Of a stretch of 64,000 nt of DNA, positions 11,268-23,023 are shown piece after piece. A program made the translations under genes and the position numbers. Positions within the stretch are counted from its first letter, which is position 1, and each line of letters starts with the position of its first letter. The notes under the pieces were generated by a model. It was not told the DNA's origin. It did no database searches and saw nothing but the letters and a program-made list of their open reading frames with translations. Location: positions 32,138 to 96,137 of the forward strand of contig JAEUWP010000455.1 of NCBI GenBank assembly GCA_018524725.1, given 5' to 3'. The DNA comes from Podaxis mareebaensis. Taxonomy: Eukaryota > Basidiomycota > Agaricomycetes > Agaricales > Agaricaceae.

Positions 11268-13161
11268 ACGCCCATATCAAAAGTTGAAGCAGTCAGGAAC
11301 GTCCTCCCTGTTCCAACAAAATCTCTGCCACATCTCCTTCCTTCTTGCATCACTGGCTCGACTTTTTGCTATCCGGTCCTCCACGAAAGAGGCCTGGGAT
11401 CCATCGTCCTGTTCGCCATGCTTCGGAGTCTTTCCCCCTTGCCCGAGCTCCAACTTTCAACGTCCAAAAGTCACTTCGGTCATCGTGACAAACTGAGTCA
11501 AAGTGGCATGTAGTGTACCTCCTCTGCCCCCCTTCTCTTCTCTTCCCCTCACGTTGTGCTTTTTTGCTGCTGTCCCACTGCTTCATTCGCCAGGCCATGC
11601 CTACCTGAGCCTTCATCTTCGCTTCGTTCACCCTTCCCGCGCCTTCACTTCCCTCTACGGTCTTCCGAAGTCTTCCAGGGTCGACGCGTCCAGATAGTAC
11701 CAGGAATTTGGCGTATCTCCGCCAACGCGACACCATTCTACCCTATTCTTTCTATTTCCACTCCACCCTCTCCCTTCTTTTCTCCCCTTAATCAAGAGGT
11801 ATCATAACATGGTACCCCCTCAATTGCGTGCGCCTGTCTCTTGCCGCTTGCTCGCCGCAAAATCCGACGTTACCCTTCCTTCTTCCCTCTTCTGAATCAA
11901 TTTGAAAAATCTCTTCGAGTTTCCTGGTTCCCTGACTATCTATCCTCTGATGCCATTCCGTCACACTGCTTCTACATATCCATACACCACCACCCTCTTT
12001 CCATCCCGCATAACACAATTAAGTTATGTTCATTGTCATGTCATACAAACACCTCTCTTTTTTCCCCCCTCTTTGTCATCCCCCAGCCCCCGCAGATTTC
12101 TATCTTGCTTTTGTTCGCATTTTCTGTATATAGCTCAGTAGTGTGTACATCTCCCTGTACTTGCCAGTGTATGTATACGTATAACATAACCATCGCCATT
12201 CCATCCACTCAAGACTTTTTGTCATACCGTAGCGTGATTTTTCTTGGTCATCTCTTACGTGCATGTTTTACATTAGTGCGTTCTCTTCGGTCATTTTGGT
12301 CGTGTATCCCCCAAATGCTTGAATTCCACTTGGGGACTCGAGTGTTCGGTGGTTTCTTATCCCTGTTAATCAATCGTTCTTCTGTACGTCATGCATCGGC
12401 TTCCATTACTCGCTCCTGTTTTGAATTCAAGATAGACGAGAATGTGTAGATGGCATATCGGCCGGCAACATTATACGGCATTATACTCCCGACGTACAAG
12501 TAATCACGGGGGATTGTAATCAGCAGAACATTTGGCATACGACTCCAACGGGCCCGGATGCAACTCTAAAAGAATTCTCAAGAATGGTAAACCTGCGAAC
12601 AAGTCAATTGTTCCGGTAGTGCGTGTATATTGTACAATGTGCACGAACGCAACAAGTCCCAAAAAAGAACCCTCAAGGAATAACGGTCCGGTTAAAGTAG
12701 AATGAGGAGTACAAACGAAATGAAATGCGGAAACGAATGGCCACAGTTGATGAATGCACCAAAGCCGAAAATCCGACAAGAGGAGAATGCTAGTGAAATG
12801 ATCTGGATGAAATGACGGAGAAAAAGTGCCTAGAATACACAACGTGGAAGGAACGATGTTAGTCGATGGTGGCGGAGGGGATGTACCGGGATGGAGGAAA
12901 TTAGGTAGCGTGTGTGGGAATGGTAGGGAAGTCTCGATGTAAAGTATAATGAGGGTATCGTCATAGGAGGGAAGGCCTTCATGCCAGGGGGTGGAGATTA
13001 TGAAGCGGATGGTAGGAAGTAAGGGATGTGGGATATATGCAGGAATGTAGGGGGACAAGAGGATCGAATCCCACACCCAGGTGCAACAAATCAATCGGAG
13101 GTGGGGAGAAAGAGGAAAAAGGGGCAAGGAGAAGCAACGGATCGGTCAAGGGTACTGACGA
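11268..13161. other. Long convergent intergenic region, strongly pyrimidine-biased
   Basis: About 1.9 kb separates two genes that end toward each other. The plus strand from 11280 to about 12450 is C+T rich and opens several long chance frames on both strands, for example 11841-12449 plus and 12504-13127 minus. Their composition (runs of Ser, Pro, Phe, Leu) reflects the base bias and no domain is visible. It may contain long 3' untranslated regions or a non-coding transcript, but the sequence does not prove this. Confidence 0.5.
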
Positions 13162-15349
13162 TTATACAACAGCGACGGTGGGTGCCAGTGTCCGTGAAGA
13201 CGCTCCCGTATACCAATCGTCCAGGGGAGGTAAGTCCTCATCCTCACTCGTCGCCACCTGCATCGAGGACACAGGCAAAAATCTCCCCGCATCAAGCGGA
13301 ACCTCTTCCTCAATCACTGGCAAAGGGACGCGAAGCGAAGTGGCATGACAGTATTCTTCCACAGCGGTTTTGGCGATAGCGAGAGCCAAGGCCCGGTCAT
13401 CTTCATCATCCTCGTCCATAACAAAACTCGGTCGTCGCGCACTGAAAAAACTGTGCATAGACAAGGAATCGTCCGTCGGGGTCTCTGGTCCTGGAGACCC
13501 AGGTCGGGAAGGAGGTGGACTCTCAGAATGATCCACGTCCAGATCGTCTTCGTCCTCGTAATCAAAGTCGCCTCTAATGCCGTCATCTTCTTCCTCATCA
13601 GATGGGATGAAAAACCTCGAGGAAGCAGCGGATGACGGCGTCCATCGGGATTGCGGCTCTTCATTATCCATATTGACAAAGTTGACTCGGGGGGAAGGTA
13701 CGACAAGATAGCGCCCATCTTGAGGATCGTTAACTGCATTATGCCACGGGATCCATGGATTTTGAGGGGGTGGACTGTTGATGATAATGTGGGGGGCAGT
13801 GAATGGGGAGGATGATTCGAGGACTGTGGCACCAAGCATATGTTTGGAACTCAGGAGCAAAGGCTAGATTAATATCAGCTGCCAAGTAATTAGTGTGAGA
13901 AGGGCGCCATACCTCTGCTGGGTCAGTCCACACGAACGGCTGTTCGATGGAGGCCAAGTCTCGCGTTTCATAACGTTGACGAAGTGTCCTAGCACGCGCA
14001 CTTGCCGCATATGCCTTCATGAGGATATTCAACGAGTGCCGGGATGAATGAATGAAGCCAACTTACTGCCGCCTTGCACTGGTGTTTTTGGAGCGCCTTC
14101 ACCACATGATACAATATAAGACGTTCGTTGGCAGTTCTCTCGACCTAAATCCACCATCAACTAGAGCTCATAAAGCGGGCAGGAAGCTTACAAATGAACT
14201 AAACCGTGAATGACAGAAAACGGGTTTTGGGGGGTTAGGGGGAACCACAGTGTTATTTTTGTCCCGAGAGCTCTCGTCAACGAGGGCACCATCATTAAAG
14301 GGATCAGGGTCTTGAGACAACGGAGGATAGGTTGAAGGATGTAATCGTCCGGTGGCCAAATCATAAGGGGGAACCATTAAGAAACCGGACCATTGTGGGA
14401 GAGTGCGATTGTTCCACGGCGTGTAGAAGTCATCGGGGGTTTCCTCAGCTGGGGTGATGACTATATGCGGCGCAATGTGCGGGCAATCCGAATGCAGGAC
14501 GATATTGGTCGGGTTTAAGAAGTACTCTCGCAGAATATCCTGCATAGAAAACGATTTAACATGTTATGCACTGCGGTGGACATGCATGGACAAACCTTAT
14601 CACGCTCTCCCACCCAACTAGGATCCTTCAACCTTTGTGCTGCGTCCGGTGTGTTGGAAACACTACCAAGCTATGTGAGGAGTGGGTCTAGTCAGCAGAT
14701 GGCAGGACAGGATACAGTAGTAAATCACTTACCATGTCATGAGGGTTATGGTAGACGTGCTCGTTGGCTTCTAGAAACGTCCTCGCCGGTATTTCAACTC
14801 GTTCGGCTAACTCGCATGGCAGCCACATGCCTTGGTGCGGCAGACATGAGGCGACTGCGATGTGGGCAGGGGCGTGATAGTTGAATGTCCTCATTATAGC
14901 GCTAACATTGCTGGCGGTGCGCAAGAGCTGGGGTTTTGCGCGTTTCGAGAGTTGCGGATCAAGCTAGAGTAAGAAGCAGGGGTGGTGTCAATTTAAATGC
15001 GTTAATCAAGCGCTGTCGCGCACGATAAGAATGGATGCATGCACACCTGTGGTAGATTGCGTACCTCGGGAGGTTTTGAGCCCCGTGGGCCGTCATTTAT
15101 ACCTTCAGTGATGGTACTGGCGGTGATAGAACGAGGTAACGACGACGGCATCGCGCGTATTGTCGTCGCGTCAGAGCACGTGACGGCATTTGCGTCACTT
15201 TCCGCGGTCTGGTTGCATTCTGGAACGATGGGCCCGGGCGTGTCAAACAGCATACTCGACGACAGCGAACTTATAGATGCACGGCTGATGCAAAAACGAG
15301 AACGGAGGGTCCTTATATCTGACCATGTCTTGAATTGCTGCAATAGCAT
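13162..15349 (-). CDS. Conserved-looking hypothetical protein with internal duplication, 612 aa
   Basis: Seven exons on the minus strand, 5' to 3': 15349-15047, 14963-14733, 14670-14596, 14539-14192, 14144-14067, 14014-13913, 13863-13162. All introns are GT-AG and phase 0, and there is no internal stop. Two stretches resemble each other: CPHIAPHIVITPAEETP...PWNN...FLMVPP in exon 4 and TAPHIIINSPPPQNP...PWHN...YLVVPS in exon 7. This points to a repeated module of about 45 residues. The C-terminal third is very acidic (SDEEEDDG, YEDEDDLDVDHSE, VMDEDDEDDR). There is no signal peptide or membrane segment. I do not recognise the family. The start at 15349 has a good CAAAATG context, but the frame is open upstream to 15445, so the N-terminus is uncertain. 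Confidence 0.7.
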
Positions 15350-15860
15350 TTTGAGATGAAGTGGACTAAGCACAAATTCGAAGAGCCGCGGGCGGCTATG
15401 GCGAGGAACGGAACGAAAGGCTGAGGTAAAGCCAGTGGATGGCAAGGCAGCGAGTGAGAGTGAAGGGCACGCTATATTTCGCTTGACAGGCGAGAAATAT
15501 ATAGACGGTGTTGTGGCATTGCACCTTTTGTCGGTGGACCCGGCTAGGCGCCATCCCCTTTTCGGCCACGGTCGATGTCAATTGTGAAACTTCCTTTTTA
15601 GTAATATCCACACTGGTCTAAGATCTCACTATTGTCGCACTACAACTAAAGTAGCTCAAAATACCAAAATACCGTGCACTTATGGGTCGTGCTCCATTGC
15701 AAATGGTACAAATGCGACCCCATGGGTACAAACTTCAAGAACTAGCGGCCATCACTGTTCACTAACGGATACCCCGAGCTTCCGAGGCGACTTGCAGTTC
15801 GGCTAATACATCGTGTAGTATATTGGCCTTCCCAAGTCCTTCTTGACTCCGAGACTTTTC
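15350..15860. other. Intergenic region between two minus-strand genes
   Basis: About 510 bp. It should hold the promoter of the 612-aa hypothetical gene and the 3' flank of the dehydrogenase gene. No further coding exon is evident. Confidence 0.5.
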
Positions 15861-17536
15861 TTAGTCCTTCTTTGAAGCCGGTGTCTGTATAGGACTTTCA
15901 TCCTCGCGCCGTCCACTGATCTTCGTAAAGTTTGACATCGCATGGGTGGCTGACGCAACCTATACAAAGAGGCCTGAGACGAGCCCGCGTAAAACAGCCT
16001 AGAAGTGTGCTCACGTATTGTGCTAAATCAATCATGAAACTCGGCAATAACTTTAGGAAGGGGACCAATTGCGTGTAGAACGGAACCATAATCGTTTCTG
16101 ACTGTTGTTCATCAAGCGCAGTGATGATGGGCTTGACCACGTCAATTGGCTGGATGGACGGGAAGAAGAATTGGTAAAGCCGGCTTTGTGGGACGGAGAG
16201 CGTCGAGAAGAGTGGAGTCAAAATGTGTCCTGGACACACAACCGTTGTACGAATTCCAGGGGCCTTGTAACTAGGGATGATTAGGTGTGAGTTCGCAGCT
16301 GGGCACCACATGTCCGTTACGCACTGATTATCGAGTTCAAAGCGAAGAGTTTCACTTAACGAAATCACGGCGGCTTTGGAAGCATTGTAGTCGGCTACAG
16401 TAATTGAAATGAAACACAATTGACGGGCGCGGCGTTCATACAACATACTCATTCTAGGAGCGCCCAAGATGCCCATAACGGAGGCAACGGTCACCTGGGG
16501 AACAACGCTGATTAGATCCCGAGTTTCGATGGGGTGCCTCCCCATCGTTGACTCACAATGTGTCCTGATTTCCTCTTGAGCATATCAGGAAGGAATGCCT
16601 TAATGGTCCACCAATGAGCCAAAGTGTTGACGCCGAAGGTCCTAACAGGAGGCTTCGCATGAGCGATTATGCATGAAACAAGGATCAAGCTCTTACTGTT
16701 GGACGTCCTTCTCACTTAAATCAAGGATCAGCTTCCCCTGGATAACGCCCGCATTGTTTATAAGGATAGTAGGCTCCCCTATCTAAGATAGAGGATCAAT
16801 TTTTGAGGTTTATGAGCACGAGAAAGCTACGGACCTCTTCCTTAATACGTTTAGCAACAGCTTCAACCTCCGACCATTGGGACACGTCGCACTTGTAATA
16901 CGTGATATTATCTATGTTTGTAGTCTTGAGCTCGGAAATTGGTGGTGGATACGAACAATATACGCACAATTCTCGGTCTGGATAGGCTTTACATCGAGGA
17001 CGACGACTGTAACATTTCGAACAGCAAGAGTATTGGCAAGCAGTTCTCCGATACCGGATGATCCTACATCAAATCTAGCGTTGCGTCTCCGCACAATGTT
17101 GTTGCCACTCACCCCCTGTTACAACAACGATTTGCTCGTCCCAGTCCATTGGTTTAGGGGCAAATATTAGGTTTCCTTGGTTCCTGTATAACTTTGAAAT
17201 CCATTTGATGAACCCTGGTAGAATCCCGTAGGATGAGCTTTCACCAAAATCCAAGAAAATGAGCGCTGGACTGACAAAACGCAGAAACAACCGCATAATA
17301 AATAGCAGAATACATCACAACGCCATCGGTTATCTTAGCCCCCTGAAAGAAGTAGAAAACAGGAATAAAAAACGTAAAGAATGGACCTAGTGAACAAGGA
17401 ACGTTCATTAGTAGCCGAAGGGTCATAGCCTTAGCTGACGTAGCATCTTACTGAAAGCAGTGTGCGCCAGAACTTTGACGACCAGGTCAATGTCGAAATT
17501 GTCGAATATGAGAGTCGGCTCCGGTTGCGGCGGCAT
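15861..17536 (-). CDS. Short-chain dehydrogenase/reductase, SDR16C (retinol dehydrogenase-like) type
   Basis: Eleven exons, 5' to 3': 17536-17452, 17386-17276, 17214-17113, 17063-16968, 16911-16835, 16782-16697, 16641-16557, 16494-16449, 16394-16325, 16270-16015, 15959-15861, encoding 370 aa. Splicing restores all classical SDR signatures. These are the cofactor motif TGGSSGIG (residues 98-105), INNAG, the catalytic serine region VTVASVMG, and the active site YNASK with Tyr232 and Lys236, followed by PG at the strand after it. The N-terminus carries hydrophobic segments (SPFFTFFIPVFYFF; VVMYSAIYYAVVSAFWFIKW) that anchor family members in the ER or lipid-droplet membrane. Family reaction: NAD(P)-dependent oxidation or reduction of a lipophilic alcohol or ketone. 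The substrate is not deducible. Confidence 0.93.
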
Positions 17537-18231
17537 AGTAGTTTGTTGGAGGTGGGAGTTAAGAGTAAAAGGTAATTACAAGGCGCAGCCTTGGAGGTGA
17601 TGGGAGGAAGAGGAGGATGTTACGGACAAGAACAGTAGCACATCAATAGTAGTGCCAGCCAAGGAAAGAATCAAAAGTTGATTGATGGCGAAGTGACAGT
17701 TTCCCTCCCAGAAACGGAAGTAGTCTGGCCAGGTAATTCACCTTCCTCCATGACGACTCACAGAATATTCACTGTTGCCTCCCCTCAACTCACAATGTAC
17801 TCGTTTTGCCCTTGGATGCATACACGGACGTATCCTTTCACGTAGGAAACTGTATTCTAAATATTCAGGTCGAGCTCTGACAAGCAACGTCTGGTGACTA
17901 CACTTTTGGAAACTTCTGGGCCCTGTTGTCTACCTGTGTACCTCACTTGATCGCAGGCATGGCGTTAGTTAGAATAGCTCAGAGTTGCAAAACGAGTCAA
18001 ATCTAGACGTCCGGATGGGCACCGTCAACCATTCGTGGGTAGGTGGTAGTACCTGGCACTACTGAAACGTTCGCTGTCGTGGCTGGTGCAACAACGTTTT
18101 ATCCACCTTGCTTTGAGCTATTTTTGTCATTCAACCGTCCATGGCGGCGGGACTCTCTTGCCCGCACTCCTCCTTTCCCTCTGACTATCGCCCAAACCAC
18201 CTTTCCCTACGCTCTACTTCATTCATTCGCG
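17537..18231. other. Intergenic region upstream of the dehydrogenase gene
   Basis: About 700 bp between the start of the dehydrogenase gene (minus strand) and the decayed gene (plus strand). Probably promoter sequence. No coding exon or RNA gene could be recognised. Confidence 0.5.
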
Positions 18232-21200
18232 ATGGGGAAAGTTGACGAAAAAATGCGCAACACCCAAGCGGACCGGATCCTCGTAAAGTTGTGCTCAACC
18301 CCAATGGACATTTCGATCCATGGACTGTACGTATACCTGCTATTTGTCGGCATCCGGGTGTTGGTTAAATGTACGACCGCCGGGACAAAAGCGGTAGGTC
18401 TATTATGATTTTACGGAATATGAGAGACCTTGACGCCTTTGTAAGGTTCTATTTCCCGGCATTGAGCCACGTTACTCTCCTCCTATCCTGGAACCTATTC
18501 CACGATCTAGACGAGTAAGTCCACAAACTCGCCCATGTACAGGTGTTACTAACTAAGAAAAAGCAAAGTCCACCAGTCGCGATTTGCCAGCTGACACCTA
18601 TACTCGTGGTCAAAGAAACTGAAAATCCACTGCAAGACTCCGAAACCTTCCAGACCAAGTCCCCTCGGCACATAGAAGCTGAAAATATAGGTGAAGGCAA
18701 TGAAAACGCGTCTTTGCCCCTCTCCGACTCTATTATTCCCGAAATTTTCGAGGTTGCGGAGAACATGGAACTTCTCGCGTCACCAACCATCCCAACTTTA
18801 CCTCTCGAGGCCCCAAGGCCAGCTACGCATGAAATTCATTCCTTGGAGATGACTGAAGAACTCGACGAGGACAATGCTCTGTTCATATACTCACATATCC
18901 TGTTCCACTCATCTCAAGTATCTTCGCATAGATCGAAGAAAACATTCCAAATGAAACCTCTCTTCCGTCCTTCAAAAAACAAGCTTCCCCGCGCATGGTT
19001 GTCCGGTGCCCTTGTGTTCCTGACCCCCCACACATTGTGTCACCAGATTGTACTACTGCGATAACGGAGCAAATTCTGGAAAAATCGCCTCCGCCTCTAG
19101 CTTCCAACATTCCCAGCGTCACCTTACAACAAAATGTCGAAGTCCTCTTGCCTCTAGTCGCACGCCTCCGTCCTCTTTTGTCCTCAAAGTTGACGAGCAT
19201 CAAGCTGCTGCGGTCTTGTCCCCTCGCATTTTGGGGCCGTTCTCGCTTGCAAATGTCGACGATGCAGGAGTAAACAGGCCGATATCTCCGATCAACAAAG
19301 AATGGCGGTGGAATATTACAACGAGGTGCTGCGGCCCCAAAAGACTCAAGCCTGCGGTCCGGATAACGGGAAGAACAATATACCTTTTCCTAGAACCAGT
19401 TCCTCTGAAGATCGCTTCATGTTGCCCCACCTACTCCCTACCTTGACACCATACCCTTACCCGCTTTCCCAACCGACGAAAAGGCGGAACTTTTCGTTCC
19501 AGAGGCCTTATACTCTGAGGCTTGTGGTCTAGGTTTGGTTGCCCCTAAGTCTGTCGGCGTCGCGGAATCTAAACCCCTCCAGCCAAATTCTTTGCTAACC
19601 TTACCTCATGTTCCGGATGTTGGCATTGAATGTCAGGAGGTTCAAACCCTATCTCAGGATCAAGCCGCCCTAGCTCGTGTACCCCGTACAACTGACTCCA
19701 AGAGTGCTTTTAGCAGCAACGAGCCATCGGAACCCACTCTGGAATTAGAGGGTGCATCTCCTTCTGCAGCGCTCATAACGCATCTTTCCGTTGGTATCCA
19801 AGTCTCCACTGTGGAGGACGAAATTGACTTCGTTCAAACAGCAGCTGGCGACTTGAAGCTCAGTTCGGCCTTTAATGACGCCCTACCTCCTTCCCCACAC
19901 TCAACGATTTAACACGCTCAAACGTTGTTGTCCACTCAGGAGCAGCAGATTGTCACCCCGAAACCTAATTTGCAGAAGCTTACTCGAGTTATCCCCGAGA
20001 TTAGAACCTATGCTGATACCACAAATGCACGTTCGGTTCTATTGTGACGAAAGCATACTGACCGCCACTCCATAGATCGCGACACAGCACCCAAAACTGG
20101 CAAAAGAAGCTCTACTGACACCGTTGGCTTCCAGTCATTCTTCATCGACACTTGATCGGCCTACTCAAAAGATTGAAGAACGAGGTCCTGGACACACCTC
20201 GGACCGGCCCAACTGAACGAAGGCGCCTGTTGAGGGCGATGCCGCCCCAGTTTTATCTAATCCGATATTGTCCTGTGAAGCGATTGGCCGCAGCCATGCT
20301 CCAAACAAGCCCAACTAGGCCGTAACCCCGGCCTTAGAACCTGCTCGAACGTCAAGATCCGGGGAGTCCCCACGAGAGCGGGTCCGTCGTCGACAAAGGA
20401 AAGGAAAGAAGATCCAGAGCAACAGCCCTCAACGCATCTCCAGATCCTCGAGGAAACCAGAGCCTGCGACGAGCGCAGCCCTAGAGACGCCGGGATTCGA
20501 GGAATCCATCCAGCCCATGCCCCACTCCAACTTGTTCCTACTGAAGAACGACGGAAAGTAGCGGCCAACCGTCAAAAAGTCAGCAACTGGGTCGCTGCTT
20601 CGGCGTCGGCTATGAAGTCTCTGGAATCTGATCTTGAACGAGACTATATTGCTATGCCTTCGTACAACGCCTTTCTGATGGATTCCGTTTTGGATTAGGA
20701 AGTTAGGGAGGGTGCAGATGAGCATACAAGCTTTGAGAAGGTACCCCTGTCTCCCGCTATGCAAGTAGCCAGGACTCTGGTTGTTAGTGAAGCAATGGAG
20801 AGGGGATTTAATGACCAGAAAACACCAGAGGTATGCGTTCCACGAAGTGGAGTAATTCTCAGGAGTGATTCAACTCAGAACGGGCGACATTCAAAGACCA
20901 ATACACCCCACCAAGCTCCAATGACTTCGGCTGGTGGACATGTGGACGCTGCATCATCACTACTCCAAGGTGATCGGAAGGTTGTTATCGATGAAGGTCA
21001 AAAACCTATAGCTCGTCATCCAACCTCCGGCCGACAGAGGAGCGTAAGTATCGCGAGCAGCATTGGGTCCAACATATCACCAAGATCTGGTGTCTCTGAC
21101 TCGAACCGGCTCCTTCGATGTGCAACCCAAGGGATAGAATTTCGTTCTCGATCGGTTGTTGGTAACCACAACGGCACCTGTCAAACCCCGGCTCAAAGTC

Positions 21201-22251
21201 AAGATAAGGATCCACGAGTAACCGTGAACTGCCCCACTCAACCTCCAGAAGCGGTCTTCCAGAAGCCACCGCGGATGGACGGCACTACCCTTTCTGCTAC
21301 CAGTACCGTCACCTGTCCTGAGATCACCGTCACGCAAGGGCTTACCAAAGGTGCTGTCCCGAATGCGCGCGGAAAGGCCAATGCTTCAACTCCACTTCGT
21401 CAAATGCTCGAACCTGTTAAAAACACGGGAAGCGATGGCAAGCGCCTTATGTTCAGCTTTAAGCATCCGCAGCTTTCCATTGCCAATAATGACGAAGATC
21501 AGAAGGCACCACGGAGAACGCAAGAAGTTGCTTCACCGCGCAATGTGCAACTAGACGCTGGTGCTGTGCTATTGCCGCCAACGTTTGAACGAGGGGGGGG
21601 AACATGAAGACCTTATATTTGACGTCGACGAGGACCTTTGACCCGAGAGGGAAGTATGTTCCGCCCCCGATCCGAGATGGTCAGATGTACGGCGAGGTTC
21701 AGGCCCCGACTTCAACACTGGCTGCTGCTGCCACTGCCACTGCCATTACCACTTCGTCACAGCTGAAAGGGACACTTCAAGTTTCAAGACTCGGTACTTC
21801 TATGGCTAATACGGCCTCGGGGAATGCATATGCGTAGTCATTTGATTTTTCCGATGACGGCTTTATGATGAATCCATTTCAAGTTCGCTCCCGAAGCAGT
21901 GCGACTGACGTCAACGGTACTGCGCTGTCTGGGGCCGCTGGGGGTGCTTTGACTGATTTTCAAGATCCTATGGTGATCAGTCACCGACCTCAATTGTATG
22001 CGAGTGGCGCCGCTATTACCGGTATGAATTCTCTGCTGCGGTTTCGGACTCATGATGCGACGTCGCCATTAGGTTCTCTGGGTGCTATTCAGCAAGGGTT
22101 CTCTGATCCTCAGGCTCAGCTTCATTCAACTCCCCAACGGCAGCTAAACGAGTATATGGCGAATCTGACGATCACACAGGAAAGATTGCAGAGGAGTATG
22201 GTTGGTCTTGCGAACTTGGCATCTGGATATGGGCGAACAGGGGACGTTTAA
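18232..22251 (+). pseudogene. Decayed gene for a large low-complexity protein
   Basis: Protein-like sequence persists on the plus strand for about 4 kb but is broken many times. One stretch reads on from an intron (GTAAGT at 18513, acceptor near 18564) into QSPPVAICQLTPILVVKETE and continues to about 18950. The frame then shifts repeatedly up to about 19510. From 19510 to 21600 a single frame reads like coding sequence but contains in-frame stops at 19910, 20045, 20153, 20174, 20231, 20258, 20276 and 20696. A G run at 21592-21601 shifts the frame again, and a TAG at 21835 interrupts the last segment. That segment would otherwise run from FDPRGKYVPPPIRDGQMYGE to the TAA at 22249. The protein was Ser/Pro/Thr-rich and I do not recognise it. 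Some breaks could be unseen introns, but seven stops within 370 nt argue for decay. Boundaries are approximate. Confidence 0.65.
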
Positions 22252-23023
22252 TCCGGGCGTGACGACCAGCCAATTCCAGAGACTGAATTTTCCGGCGCGG
22301 GCTGATAGGACGAGTAACACCTCTTTTTGGGCGCGAAATGTAGACGTTGATTTCTCTCCACGCGCACTACATAGGCATCTCCTAGTCCTACAATGCTGCG
22401 CGAGACGAGAAGCTCCATGCAGTCATCAGCGTGTCCGCAAGTGTCGTCAATTATGGGTCAGAGGCCCAGCCTTTCGCCACGTTTGCACGCTCCGGCGCAG
22501 TTCGTAGTTCATAACATGTTTGAAGAATATTGTAGGCGGTAGAGACAGGAAACGAGGATGGCGCATGAGAACATGCAATCAAAGTTGCCAAGGAGGAGGA
22601 CGTGATTAGAATGGTTGGGAAGGATACCTGCTGGATACCTGATGTTTCGTTCATATTCTTTCATTCTTCACGCTGTAGAGTTTTTCTTTGTAGGTTGTAT
22701 TCCTCGCGTGAGCGATACTTACTATCTTCCGGATTATTAATTTATGATGATATGTGCCAAGATATTATTTGACGTCAAGTTGATCGAACAAATATATGTA
22801 ATGTCGCACCAAGCGTCAAAACATCTAAAGGATGAACGAACAGAATAAATGGGAATGTGTGCGAATGAAAGAGCGTAGAGGTAGAGGGGTCCTCTGGGGA
22901 CGGATGATCCAGCTGGCGGAGTTACAATGCCAGGCGAGTCAGGTCAGTCGGGTTACAACATATAAACAAGGTGTTGCGCACTAGGCGCAAGAGCGAAAAG
23001 ATAGGGATTCGGGTAACGTCACA
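22252..23023. other. Intergenic region
   Basis: About 770 bp between the decayed gene and the CAP-domain gene. It includes the 3' flank of the latter. No gene or RNA feature seen. Confidence 0.5.

Noticed and set aside
11841..12449. 202-aa open frame on the plus strand
   Set aside because: Composition follows the C+T bias; no domain, and it lies in the convergent spacer.
13058..13075. tRNA-like B box (GGATCGAATCC)
   Set aside because: The flanking bases do not form a T-arm stem and no A box or acceptor stem lies at the right distance.
12504..13127. 207-aa open frame on the minus strand directly downstream of the 612-aa gene
   Set aside because: Same base bias, no domain; an extra exon is not needed because the gene ends with a clear stop at 13162.
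21590..21840. Programmed frameshift or stop readthrough in the decayed gene
   Set aside because: Too many additional stops and shifts upstream; decay explains them all together.
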